Shown: positions 1-8,313 of the stretch, piece by piece | Numbering within the stretch: the first letter of the stretch is position 1 | Layout: every line of letters begins with the position of its first letter | DNA from: a virus | Virus record (IMG/VR): IMGVR_UViG_3300042402_001758 | Span: 124,001 to 188,000 of that record | Length of the DNA stretch: 64,000 bases | Strand: one strand, 5' to 3' | Program-made: the position numbers and the translations under genes | Notes under the pieces: model-generated | What the model was told of the DNA's origin: nothing | The model's database searches: none | What the model saw: the letters and a program-made list of their open reading frames with translations, nothing else

Positions 1-580
1 CTTTCATTTCAGCTAACTTTGCATAAGCATCTTCTAGAACTTTTTGTTGAGCTTCTTGATCGTCTATTTCTGATGATTGAAATACTTGCCGTCTAAGATA
101 AAAACTTTTTAAATTTTCTTCAGTGAATTCTCGATAAGTTAGCGGTCTAAAATTAATTGAAATAGGATCAATAGCCATGCTATGACTAAATTGACACTGA
201 CTTAAATGGTCTGTAATAGTTTTTAAATCTACTTCATAGGAATTTTCTGTGCTACAAGACGGACAAATATTGTCTAAAGTTAGTATATCCCCATATGTAG
301 CAATACGAATTCCTACTAATATAGCATCTATATCTATATTAGGAATGCTCCATGCATCCTTAATATAAGGACAACAACTTTCGATTACTTTAACTGTGGC
401 TTCGCCGTTTAAAAGTGCATCTGGAGTTTTCATAATAATTTCATCCATACCAGTCATAGCTAAAATTGGAAAATTATTAGGATCGCCAGTTAGTGCGCCT
501 TCGGGATAATACATGCCTTTGCTGGGCAAAGTTATGTAAACTTTAGGTTGTCTAAAATATTTTTGTAGCGGATTGGTCAT
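1..580 (-). CDS. 26: Baseplate hub protein, T4 gp26-like (partial, 3' end outside window)
   Basis: Reads leftward from an ATG at 578-580 and runs off the left edge, giving 193 residues. The N-terminus carries the motif LPSKGMYY (about residues 18-25), typical of the T4 baseplate family that contains gp26. A CPSC pair near the middle (DNICPSC) suggests a small metal-binding knuckle. T4 gp26 is about 208 aa, so most of the protein is visible. A Shine-Dalgarno-like TAAGG lies about 7 nt upstream and a late-promoter octamer at 608-615 faces this gene. It is divergent from the tape-measure candidate at 640, consistent with a tail/baseplate block. Family assignment is from motif recognition; the exact T4 number could be gp26 or a relative. 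Confidence 0.72.
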   Translation of the reverse strand, partial: MTNPLQKYFRQPKVYITLPSKGMYYPEGALTGDPNNFPILAMTGMDEIIMKTPDALLNGEATVKVIESCCPYIKDAWSIPNIDIDAILVGIRIATYGDILTLDNICPSCSTENSYEVDLKTITDHLSQCQFSHSMAIDPISINFRPLTYREFTEENLKSFYLRRQVFQSSEIDDQEAQQKVLEDAYAKLAEMK

Positions 581-590
581 TTTTACCTTA

Positions 591-598
591 GATAAATA
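591..598 (+). promoter_or_regulatory. Late-promoter octamer GATAAATA
   Basis: One mismatch to the T4 late octamer TATAAATA. It lies 41 nt upstream of the ATG at 640, which has its own Shine-Dalgarno (CAGGA). It faces the leftward octamer at 608-615, so the two divergent transcripts would overlap at their 5' ends. Confidence 0.6.
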
Positions 599-607
599 TT
601 ATATTAG

Positions 608-615
608 TATTTATC
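608..615 (-). promoter_or_regulatory. Late-promoter octamer GATAAATA (leftward)
   Basis: On the minus strand this reads GATAAATA followed by CT. It lies 27 nt upstream of the gp26-like start at 580. The + strand copy at 591-598 sits between this octamer and the gene it serves, so the two promoters point at each other. Confidence 0.6.
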
Positions 616-639
616 TACGTATATTTCAGGAAAAAAATA

Positions 640-3027
640 ATGCCCGATTTAACAAAACAAGATCTTAAAGAGGCCTTTGCCGAAGCTCTTAAACAACATT
701 CTCGAAGCAGCAGTGGTTTCGGCGGAGGGGGTGCTGGGGGAAGTGGAGGAGGTACCGGAGGAGGCGGCGGATCGACGTTCGATCAAGTTCTAACTGGAGT
801 TAAAGATCAGTTCGCAGGCCTGGCTAAATTTGGCATAGGAGCTACTACTGACACCTTTGCTCATTTGAGCAAAGGAGGTATGCGTGTCAGCGAAGCCTTT
901 AATATTGTAGGGGATAACGCAAGAGGTGCAGGGTTTCTATTCGGCGACACTATAGGTAAATTTTCAGGTTTACTAGCCAAAGGTTCACAATTTTACGAAG
1001 AAAACTTAGATGCTTTTAGATTGTTAAGCAAAGGCGGTATGAACTTTAATAACAGTCTAGTAGATTTAGGTATGGCCGCTGCTGGTACTAGATTAGGTAT
1101 GCGTGAATTTACAGAATTAATGCAAACTAATAACAAAGCATTTGCTACATTACCAGGAGGAGTTGCTCAAGGAGCTAAAGAATTTACTAAAGCTAGCCAA
1201 GCAATGTTTGACGATTCAGGATTAGTTGATCGAATGACTGGTCTAGGATTTACTACTGAAGATTTAAACAGTTTATTATCAACCACAATAACCCAGCAAA
1301 GACGACAAGGATTAAATGAAGCTGATTCGAGAAAAGTAGCCATTGAACAAGTTGAAAAGCTTGGTAAAGAAATGGATTTAATGGCTAAACTTACCGGTAA
1401 TAGTCGTAAAGAACAAGAAGATTTAATGAGAAAGCAGCAGGAAAATGGCCAAGTACAAGCTGCACTAGCAGATGAAATTGCGAGAGGCGGCAAGAATGTG
1501 CAACAAGGATTCAATGCCATGCAGACAGCAGCACAGCAAGGTGGCACTGATTTCCAAATGTTATCCGAGCAAATTTTTGCCATGGGCAGACCTACAGAGG
1601 ATATGATTGGCAAATTTAATGCTATTGGTCCTGCTGCACAAAAAGCTTTATATGAAGCTGCTGAAGCAGCTAAAAAAGGTGATGACGTCAGGGCAAGAGA
1701 ATTAACTGAAAGAGCTGCTGCACTTGCTGCTTTACAACAGCAATCTAATACAAATAGACAGTTAGCACGTCAAGGAGAAAAAGATTTTGTTGATATGCAG
1801 ACTCAGACTCGAGGTTTTAGTACTCAACTTCAAGAAATTGCTAAAGCTAATAAATTAAATCTTCAAACAGAAGAAGGATTGTCTAAGGCATTAGAGCTAA
1901 GAAGACAAGGTGCAAAAATAGAACAAGAAAAGAGCGATGGAGCAACTAAAGCATTAACAGGAATTGAAAATGCAACTAAAGATGCTAGTGCCGGAATTAG
2001 ACAAGGTATCTTGCAACAAGTGGCACCAGCTAGTCCTTTAGGAAGAGCATTAAATGAATTCTATCAAAATTTAGATGCTGCTAAAGGTAAAAGTAACAAT
2101 ATTCGAGAAGAAACACAAAAAGCAACTGATGCAGCGTTTAGCAAATTAATAGGCACTATAGCAGATACTTCGCCTAAGTTAAAAGATAAAATGAAAGCAG
2201 TCGAAGAAGGATTAAAATTAAGTAAAGAACAAGGAACCGGATTGACAGGCAAAAGTCCTGAGTTAATAGCATTTATAACTAGCTTAGATAAAAACGCTAA
2301 ACTAAACGAAACTATTATGAAGGAAGCTAAAGAAAGAGGCATTAGCCAAGAACAAGTAATTAAAGAAATGGTTGCGAAAGGGCCGCAAGCACTAGACAAA
2401 ATTGTAATAGAATCATTAAAAGCTAAAGAAGCAGATGTTCAAAAAGAGCGTGAAAGAATGAACAAACCTGAATGGCAACGCCGAAGAGATGACAGGATTG
2501 AACAAAGAACACAATCCGAAGAAGGCGGCGGCATCATGAATCAGATCCAAAGCATAACCGGTGTTCAAACTATAGGTGTTGATCAACTTAATATTCTCAA
2601 AGGTGTCACTGGGCTAGGGACAAGAGAATTTGGAACATTTGGTAAAACAGGAAAACCTGCAGAACCAGAAGATTTGCTAGCATTTATTCATAAAGGCGAA
2701 AGAGTTTTAAATCCAAAAGAAACAGAAGCATTCAATAGTTTAGGTAGCAAACTTTCAAATTTGTCTATGCCTATGAGCGATAAATTTTCTTCTTCAGTAT
2801 CTAGTTTGATACCAAAAGCACAGCAAACATTAGAACAAGGGGTCCCATCTGCTATGGAACAGATAACAAAAGGAGGTCCTAGTGTATCCCTAAACGATGT
2901 CGTTGACCGTCTAGAACGCTTAAATACTACAATGACTACACTAGTTGATGTACAAGTTGATATTGGCGGTAAGCAAATTAGAGCCACTAAATCAAGTGGT
3001 AGTGGTAATGTATACGAGAGAACATAA
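640..3027 (+). CDS. Putative tail tape-measure protein (gp29 analogue)
   Basis: 795 aa. Residues about 27-46 form an almost pure Gly/Ser linker. A long, predominantly helical, Ala/Gln/Lys/Glu-rich body follows. Near the C-terminus is FIHKGERVLNPKE, a motif common near the C-terminal end of tape-measure and related tail proteins. At about 1.5 angstrom per helical residue, 795 aa would span roughly 119 nm, plausible for a T4-type tail (T4 gp29 is 590 aa for about 100 nm). The start is supported by CAGGA upstream and a late octamer at 591-598. The stop overlaps the gp20 start (TAATG), so the two genes are translationally coupled. The assignment rests on composition, length, the C-terminal motif and the neighbouring baseplate gene. 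It could instead be another large virion protein. Confidence 0.5.
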   Translation: MPDLTKQDLKEAFAEALKQHSRSSSGFGGGGAGGSGGGTGGGGGSTFDQVLTGVKDQFAGLAKFGIGATTDTFAHLSKGGMRVSEAFNIVGDNARGAGFLFGDTIGKFSGLLAKGSQFYEENLDAFRLLSKGGMNFNNSLVDLGMAAAGTRLGMREFTELMQTNNKAFATLPGGVAQGAKEFTKASQAMFDDSGLVDRMTGLGFTTEDLNSLLSTTITQQRRQGLNEADSRKVAIEQVEKLGKEMDLMAKLTGNSRKEQEDLMRKQQENGQVQAALADEIARGGKNVQQGFNAMQTAAQQGGTDFQMLSEQIFAMGRPTEDMIGKFNAIGPAAQKALYEAAEAAKKGDDVRARELTERAAALAALQQQSNTNRQLARQGEKDFVDMQTQTRGFSTQLQEIAKANKLNLQTEEGLSKALELRRQGAKIEQEKSDGATKALTGIENATKDASAGIRQGILQQVAPASPLGRALNEFYQNLDAAKGKSNNIREETQKATDAAFSKLIGTIADTSPKLKDKMKAVEEGLKLSKEQGTGLTGKSPELIAFITSLDKNAKLNETIMKEAKERGISQEQVIKEMVAKGPQALDKIVIESLKAKEADVQKERERMNKPEWQRRRDDRIEQRTQSEEGGGIMNQIQSITGVQTIGVDQLNILKGVTGLGTREFGTFGKTGKPAEPEDLLAFIHKGERVLNPKETEAFNSLGSKLSNLSMPMSDKFSSSVSSLIPKAQQTLEQGVPSAMEQITKGGPSVSLNDVVDRLERLNTTMTTLVDVQVDIGGKQIRATKSSGSGNVYERT

Positions 3028-4748
3028 TGAGCTGGAAAAAATATTTTACACCTGTTAATGTTGGCGGACAACCTGCTGTGTACAGTCCTGTAGGTAGTTC
3101 TGCTGGTCGAGCAGGCCCAGCGAGAACCAATTATAGTTCTTTTTTACCAGATGTATATACTGGCGCACCTAATAGAGTAGAACGATATCTACAATATGAT
3201 ACCATGGATATGGACAGTGAAGTCAATGCCGCATTGGACATACTAGCAGAATTTTGCAGTCAGACTAATAAACAAAATAATACACCATTTACACTATTTT
3301 TTAGATCCAAAGCCACTAATTCAGAAGTTACTGTACTACGCGAATACTTACAACAGTGGTGCAAACTGCAAAATTTTGAAACTAGAATTTTCAGAATTGT
3401 TAGAAACGTATTCAAATATGGCGATAGTATATTTGTTCGTGATCCTGAAACTAAAAAATGGTTTCACATCGATCCAGGCAAGCTAACCAAAATAATTGTT
3501 AACGAAAGCGAAGGCAAAAAGCCTGAACAGTATGTAATTAGAGATTTAAATCCTAATTTTCAAGAGCTAACTGTAACCACTATTAATCCTAACACTGTTA
3601 ATACAAATAACAGAGGTACTGCATATATAGCAGGAGGTGCAGCAGCAAGAGGCCAGGCTAGTGCTTATCCAATTAGTCCAGGCACACGATTTCAAAATAA
3701 CGAAAACGAACTTGCAGTTGATGCAAAACACGTAATTCATCTAAGTTTAAGCGAAGGATTGGATAACAATTATCCGTTCGGCAATAGTCTGTTAGAATCT
3801 GTTTTTAAAGTTTACAAACAGAAAGAATTATTAGAAGATGCTATTATTATCTATCGTATTCAACGTGCCCCTGAGCGTAGAATATTCTACATTGATGTAG
3901 GAAACATGCCCAGTCACTTGGCTATGAGTTTTGTGGAGCGAGTGAAAAATGAAATACATCAAAGAAGAATTCCTTCTGCTGTTGGTGGCGGTACTAATGT
4001 TATTGACTCAGCCTATAATCCTTTATCAATCAATGAAGATTACTTCTTTCCACAAACCGCAGAAGGTCGTGGAAGTAAAGTAGAAACTTTGCCCGGCGGA
4101 ACAAATTTAGGCGAAATAGACGATTTAAAATATTTTACAAATAAATTATTTCGAGGATTACGTATTCCTAGTAGTTACCTGCCTACCGGAGCAGACGATA
4201 GTCAAAGCCAGTACAATGATGGCAGAGTAGGTACTGCATATATTCAAGAACTGCGATTCAACAACTATTGCGAAAGACTTCAAAGTCTAATGCAAGAAGT
4301 TTTTGATAAAGAATTTAAACTTTATCTAAATGACCGAGGACTTAATATTGACAACAGTCTGTTTGAACTTAAATTTAATCCTCCACAAAATTTTGCAGCA
4401 ACTAGACAAAGCGAATTAGACACTGCACGAGCTCCAACATATCAAACACTTTCTCAAATACCGACTATTAGCAAACGTTTTGCTATGAAAAGATTCTTAG
4501 GGTTGTCTGAAGAAGAAATAGCAGAAAACGAACGCCTATGGAGAGAAGAAAATGGTAAAGCAGAAACACAAGCTTCAGAAAGCGGCGCAGAATTACGCGG
4601 CGCAGGCATAAGTCAAGCCGGTATAAGCAGTGATTTAGGCATAGCTTCTGATGCAGCAGTACCTCCTCCACCTGGCGGAGAAGCTGCACCTGAAGGAGCA
4701 GGAGCAAGTCCAGTAGGCGGTGCCGCTCCTGCTGCTCCTCCAGTATAA
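3027..4748 (+). CDS. 20: Portal vertex protein gp20
   Basis: 573 aa (T4 gp20 is 524). Forms the dodecameric portal that initiates prohead assembly and is the DNA channel and terminase docking site. The sequence has the family's N-terminal region (VERYLQYDTMDMDSEVNAAL, about residues 50-69), a central RIQRAPERRIFYIDVGNMP segment and the conserved region around LPGGTNLGEIDDL. The C-terminus is a Pro/Ala/Gly-rich tail ending APPV, also seen at the end of the next protein. Start ATG overlaps the preceding stop. The stop codon lies inside a perfect TATAAATA. Followed by core, protease, scaffold and capsid genes as expected for T4-like phages. Confidence 0.95.
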   Translation: MSWKKYFTPVNVGGQPAVYSPVGSSAGRAGPARTNYSSFLPDVYTGAPNRVERYLQYDTMDMDSEVNAALDILAEFCSQTNKQNNTPFTLFFRSKATNSEVTVLREYLQQWCKLQNFETRIFRIVRNVFKYGDSIFVRDPETKKWFHIDPGKLTKIIVNESEGKKPEQYVIRDLNPNFQELTVTTINPNTVNTNNRGTAYIAGGAAARGQASAYPISPGTRFQNNENELAVDAKHVIHLSLSEGLDNNYPFGNSLLESVFKVYKQKELLEDAIIIYRIQRAPERRIFYIDVGNMPSHLAMSFVERVKNEIHQRRIPSAVGGGTNVIDSAYNPLSINEDYFFPQTAEGRGSKVETLPGGTNLGEIDDLKYFTNKLFRGLRIPSSYLPTGADDSQSQYNDGRVGTAYIQELRFNNYCERLQSLMQEVFDKEFKLYLNDRGLNIDNSLFELKFNPPQNFAATRQSELDTARAPTYQTLSQIPTISKRFAMKRFLGLSEEEIAENERLWREENGKAETQASESGAELRGAGISQAGISSDLGIASDAAVPPPPGGEAAPEGAGASPVGGAAPAAPPV

Positions 4749-4751
4749 ATA
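4744..4751 (+). promoter_or_regulatory. Late promoter TATAAATA overlapping gp20 stop
   Basis: Perfect match to the T4 late octamer. The gp20 TAA (4746-4748) is embedded in it. Exactly 5 nt separate it from the ATG at 4757, which has no Shine-Dalgarno. With T4 spacing, transcription would begin at or next to the ATG. Confidence 0.65.
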
Positions 4752-4756
4752 TTAAT

Positions 4757-4996
4757 ATGATATTACGTGAATTATTTTATGCAGATAAAGATACTAGGGC
4801 AGTAGCCATGGATCTAAAATACAATCCCGAAAAAGATTCTACACAGTTAGAACGGTCAGATACACGTAAAACACGACTAACTTTAAGACAAATAAATGAA
4901 CTTCGTAAAGCTAGCGAAGCACATTTGCTTGAACAAGAGAGAGAATTAGAACTAATACAATCAATGTATTTCACTCCACCAGCACCTCCAGTATAA
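4757..4996 (+). CDS. Small conserved-type prohead-locus protein of unknown function
   Basis: 79 aa, charged and probably mostly helical (repeated Arg/Glu/Leu, e.g. LRQINELRKASEAHLLEQ). It sits between portal and prohead-core genes, the position where T4 keeps small core proteins (gp67, gp68), but I see no firm similarity to gp68. It ends TPPAPPV, close to the APAAPPV ending of gp20 just upstream. No Shine-Dalgarno precedes the ATG; the late octamer ends 5 nt before it. A role in prohead core assembly is inference from position only. Confidence 0.75.
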   Translation: MILRELFYADKDTRAVAMDLKYNPEKDSTQLERSDTRKTRLTLRQINELRKASEAHLLEQERELELIQSMYFTPPAPPV

Positions 4997-5016
4997 TTAA
5001 TCATAAAAGGATTAGT

Positions 5017-5601
5017 ATGCGATGTTTTGTGCTCGGCAACGGTCGTAGTCGACTGAATTTAAAATTAAATCAACTTAAAAGATACGGCAAAGTGTATGGC
5101 TGTAATGCTCTTTATAGAGAGTTTGAACCTGATTATTTGATAGCTGTAGATCCAAAAATGGTTGTAGAAATAGAAAAATCTGGATATCAATTAACACATG
5201 AAGTGTGGACTAATCCTAATCAAAAGTACAGAAGTTTTACGGGATTCAAGTATTTCAATCCAAGTTTAGGATGGAGTTCTGGACCTACTGCACTGGATCT
5301 TGCTATAAAAAACGGAGCTACTGAAGTTTATATCTTCGGGTTTGACTTTGTAGGTATGAACGGATTATTGAACAATGTGTATGCCGATACTACCAACTAT
5401 AGAAAAAGTTCAGACACTGCTACGTATTACGGAAATTGGCAAAGACAAACAGAACAAGTGATAAAACAAAACTGGAGGGTAAAATTTTATCGAGTAATCA
5501 CAGATGATTTCTTTAACCCAGAATGGATTTACCCAAATTTTAAACATATGAAATACGAAGAATTTTACAGACAACTACCAACATTTAATCAAATCGCGTA
5601 A
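5017..5601 (+). CDS. Putative glycosyltransferase (GT42 sialyltransferase / DUF115-like)
   Basis: 194 aa with a Rossmann-like start VLGNGRSRL (residues 5-13) followed by GCNALYREFEPDYLIAVDPK (about 28-47). A later SSGPTALDLAIKNGATEVYI (87-106) leads into FGFDF (107-111). This spacing resembles the nucleotide-sugar binding core of CST-I type sialyltransferases (GT42) and the DUF115/MptE-like family (GNGPS... and SG...ALA...IYLxGxDF motifs). If active it would transfer a sugar or modify a nucleotide-linked substrate; substrate unknown. It has a good Shine-Dalgarno (AAAGGA) and is closed by its own terminator (5602-5626). It lies inside the prohead operon between portal and core genes, an unexpected place for such an enzyme. 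Confidence 0.6.
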   Translation: MRCFVLGNGRSRLNLKLNQLKRYGKVYGCNALYREFEPDYLIAVDPKMVVEIEKSGYQLTHEVWTNPNQKYRSFTGFKYFNPSLGWSSGPTALDLAIKNGATEVYIFGFDFVGMNGLLNNVYADTTNYRKSSDTATYYGNWQRQTEQVIKQNWRVKFYRVITDDFFNPEWIYPNFKHMKYEEFYRQLPTFNQIA

Positions 5602-5626
5602 AAAAACACTATTATCGAGTGTTTTT
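5602..5626 (+). terminator. Intrinsic terminator
   Basis: Arms 5602-5610 (AAAAACACT) and 5618-5626 (AGTGTTTTT) are perfectly complementary with a 7-nt loop and end in a T-run. It starts directly after the stop codon at 5599-5601 and isolates the sugar-transferase-like gene from the gp67-like gene. Confidence 0.65.
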
Positions 5627-5680
5627 AACAATTAATTGTAAATATAATTTGACAGCCTTACATCTTTATAGGAGAAAACT

Positions 5681-6556
5681 ATGACTGATCGATCAAAATT
5701 CGAGCAGATGCTCGAGCATCTTGTTAACGAAGACCAAGAAGCAGCTAAAGAAATTTTTCACCAAATCGTAGTAGAAAAATCCCGCGAAATCTACGAAACT
5801 ATCCTAGCGGAAGAATTTGACGAAGTAGAAGAAGAAAAAGAAGAAGACGATGAAGAAGTAGAAGAAGCCATGCACGATGATGACGAAGAAGTCGAAGAAG
5901 ATTTTGCTTTCGGTGAAGGCGACGACGATTCTGATGCTATCGGCGGCGACCCAACTGACGACATGATCGGTGATATCGATTCCGAAGAAGGAGACGATAT
6001 GGACATGGGCGACGAAGAAGGATCGGATGATCTAGAAGATCGTGTAATGGATTTAGAAGATGCAATGGACGAGTTACGTGCGCAGTTTGAAAAAGAACTA
6101 GGCGGCATGGGTGACGACGACATGGGCGACGACATGGACATGGGTGATGATGATATGGACATGGGCGGTGACGATATGGGAAAAGACATGAAAATGTCCA
6201 TGGCAGATGACGTAAGTTTTATGCGTGAATATGTAGAAAAAGTTGGCGGCGCTGATTATACCAAGTATGGAAAAATGGGCGACGACGGTGTAAACACAAA
6301 AAGTATCGTAGCAGGTAAGAACGATATGGGTGGAACTACAGCAAATATCCTTGGTGGCGGCGAAAGCACATCCGGTGGCACCAAAGGAGGCCTTGCTAAT
6401 CCTTCGACTAAAGAAGATAATGCAGGTAATGTAAATGTTCCAGGTGGTAAAGCAGGTGTAAAGCATCTTAAAAAAGTAAGCACACCAGCTGGCGGCGATG
6501 ACGGCGACAAAGGTGCAGGTAGTCCTTTAAACGGCGTTAAAAGTCGTGCAAAATAA
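5681..6556 (+). CDS. 67: Prohead core protein, gp67-like with long acidic extension
   Basis: 291 aa against about 80 in T4 gp67. The N-terminal segment (MTDRSKFEQMLEHLVNEDQE and the following amphipathic helix ending about residue 45) resembles the helical start of T4 gp67. It then becomes extremely acidic (Glu/Asp runs), followed by Asp-Met-Gly repeats (about residues 107-172) and a Gly/Asn/Lys-rich C-terminal half. gp67 is a scaffold core component that helps start core assembly on the portal and is degraded by gp21. Start supported by TAGGAGA about 8 nt upstream. Order gp20 - gp67 - gp21 - gp22 - gp23 is canonical. The first 45 residues support the name; the rest is lineage-specific. Confidence 0.7.
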   Translation: MTDRSKFEQMLEHLVNEDQEAAKEIFHQIVVEKSREIYETILAEEFDEVEEEKEEDDEEVEEAMHDDDEEVEEDFAFGEGDDDSDAIGGDPTDDMIGDIDSEEGDDMDMGDEEGSDDLEDRVMDLEDAMDELRAQFEKELGGMGDDDMGDDMDMGDDDMDMGGDDMGKDMKMSMADDVSFMREYVEKVGGADYTKYGKMGDDGVNTKSIVAGKNDMGGTTANILGGGESTSGGTKGGLANPSTKEDNAGNVNVPGGKAGVKHLKKVSTPAGGDDGDKGAGSPLNGVKSRAK

Positions 6557-6565
6557 GGTTAATTG

Positions 6566-7189
6566 ATGAGAACACTTCGTGAAAACCTGAGTTTCGACCA
6601 AGCAAAAATGGTCATCGAGTCCGACGAAGCGCAAGGGGGCAAGTCTCTTTATCTTAAAGGGATTTGCATTCAAGGCGATAAGAGGAATCAAAATCAAAGA
6701 GTTTATCCTGCAAGAGAGATTGCTAGGGCTGTCAAAACCCTTAATGATCAAATTGCTGGTGGCTATTCGGTTCTCGGAGAAGTAGATCATCCAGAAGACC
6801 TAAGAATCAATCTTGATCGTGTATGCCATATGGTCACAGAAATGTGGATGGAAGGGGCAGACGGTTATGGAAAGTTAAAAGTACTCCCAACTCCAATGGG
6901 CGAACTAGTGAAAACTATGTTACAGGCCGGCGTAAAGTTGGGAGTTTCTTCTAGAGGTTCCGGCGATGTAGACAACGACGGAATGGTAAAAGATTTTGAA
7001 ATCATCACAGTAGATGTGGTGGCTCAACCTAGTGCTCCTGGAGCATATCCTACACCTATCTATGAACATTTAATGAATCATCAAGGTGGTTATAGAAGCT
7101 TACGCATAGCGAAAGAAGTTCAGGATGATCCAAAGGCGCAGAAGTATCTTAAAGAAAGCTTATTAAAAATAATAAGCGGACTCCAATAA
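6566..7189 (+). CDS. 21: Prohead core scaffold/maturation protease gp21
   Basis: 207 aa (T4 gp21 is 212). Serine protease that digests the scaffold and trims capsid proteins before DNA packaging. Visible catalytic motifs: LGEVDHPE with His75, GVSSRG with the likely nucleophile Ser129, and ITVDVVAQPSAPGA with Asp150, the His-Ser-Asp arrangement of the T4/herpesvirus prohead protease fold. I chose the ATG at 6566 rather than the in-frame TTG at 6563, because AAGG lies at a good distance and MRTLREN is a normal start. It directly follows the gp67-like gene (9-nt gap) and precedes gp22. Confidence 0.93.
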   Translation: MRTLRENLSFDQAKMVIESDEAQGGKSLYLKGICIQGDKRNQNQRVYPAREIARAVKTLNDQIAGGYSVLGEVDHPEDLRINLDRVCHMVTEMWMEGADGYGKLKVLPTPMGELVKTMLQAGVKLGVSSRGSGDVDNDGMVKDFEIITVDVVAQPSAPGAYPTPIYEHLMNHQGGYRSLRIAKEVQDDPKAQKYLKESLLKIISGLQ

Positions 7190-7203
7190 AAAAGGAGAAT
7201 CAC

Positions 7204-8292
7204 ATGTTGGAAGCACTAAAAACACTATTTGAAAACAATGTGATTTCTGAAGAGATCAAAGCTGATATCGAAAAGTCTTGGGAAATGAGAATTAATGAAA
7301 ATCGTACCCAAGTCACTCAACAATTACGCGAAGAATTTGCACAACGTTATGAACACGACAAACAAGTTATGGTCGAGGCTATCGATCGTATGCTTGGTGA
7401 CAAACTAGCAGAAGAAATCGCTGAATTTGTAGAAGATCGTAAGCATCTAGCTGAACAAAAGGCTAGATATGCAGTTGCAATGAAACAAAATGCTAGAGTA
7501 GTTAACGAATTCGTTACACGTCAACTAGCACAGGAAGTCATGGAATTGCATGAAGATCAAGTACAAATGGCTCAAAAGTTTAAAACTCTTGAACGTTTTG
7601 TTGTAGAAGCTTTAGCTCAAGAAATTACAGAGTTTCAAATTGATAAAAAAGATATCGCAGAAACAAAAGTGCGTTTAGTAAGAGAAGGAAAAGAAGCATT
7701 TGCTTCACTAAAATCTCAATTTGTTAAACGTGCCGCTCAGTTAGTTGAAGAAACAGTTAGCCAAGGTCTACAAAAAGAAATTGGTCAATTGAAAGAAGAT
7801 ATCGAAGCAGCTCGACGTAACGACTTTGGTCGTAAGTTGTTCGAGGCATTTGCTAACGAATATCAAAACAGCTATCTAAGTGAAAAATCAGAAACAGCTA
7901 AATTGCTTAAAGTTATAGACTTAAAGGAATTAGAAGTAGCTACTGCTAAAAACGCTGTAGCAGAAGCACGTCTAATTGCAGAAAGCAAAGAAGCACAAAT
8001 CAAAACACTAAAAGAAAGTGTAGAACGCAAAGCAATAATTGATGAATTGATTAGCCCATTAGCTTCAGCTCAAAAAGCTATCATGACAGAATTGTTAGAA
8101 AGTGTTCAAACTACAAAGTTACGTAGTAATTTTGAAAAATACTTACCAGCAGTTGTTGCTGGCGAAGCACCACAGAAGAAAAAGGCACTTGTAGAGGCAA
8201 AAGAAATTACAGGCAATAAACAAACCAACAGCGTAAGTAGCAGCGAAGTCGATAACAATATCTTTGATATTCGTCGTCTAGCTGGAATTTAA
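7204..8292 (+). CDS. 22: Prohead scaffold protein gp22
   Basis: 362 aa, longer than T4 gp22 (269). Almost entirely charged helix and coiled coil (repeats such as ELHEDQVQMAQKFKTLERF), as expected of the main internal scaffold. It ends in FDIRRLAGI. Several [L/I]xE sites followed by small residues, for example LIAE|S near residue 259, are possible gp21 cleavage sites. Strong Shine-Dalgarno AAGGAG. Lies between protease gp21 and capsid gp23. Confidence 0.88.
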   Translation: MLEALKTLFENNVISEEIKADIEKSWEMRINENRTQVTQQLREEFAQRYEHDKQVMVEAIDRMLGDKLAEEIAEFVEDRKHLAEQKARYAVAMKQNARVVNEFVTRQLAQEVMELHEDQVQMAQKFKTLERFVVEALAQEITEFQIDKKDIAETKVRLVREGKEAFASLKSQFVKRAAQLVEETVSQGLQKEIGQLKEDIEAARRNDFGRKLFEAFANEYQNSYLSEKSETAKLLKVIDLKELEVATAKNAVAEARLIAESKEAQIKTLKESVERKAIIDELISPLASAQKAIMTELLESVQTTKLRSNFEKYLPAVVAGEAPQKKKALVEAKEITGNKQTNSVSSSEVDNNIFDIRRLAGI

Positions 8293-8313
8293 ACATTAAT
8301 CAGGAGAAAAATA

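Noticed and set aside
5791-6201. Leftward open frame of 136 aa (Ser/Met/Pro-rich) opposite the gp67-like gene
   Set aside because: It is the antisense shadow of the Asp/Met/Gly repeat codons; it has no ribosome site or family and overlaps a well supported gene completely.
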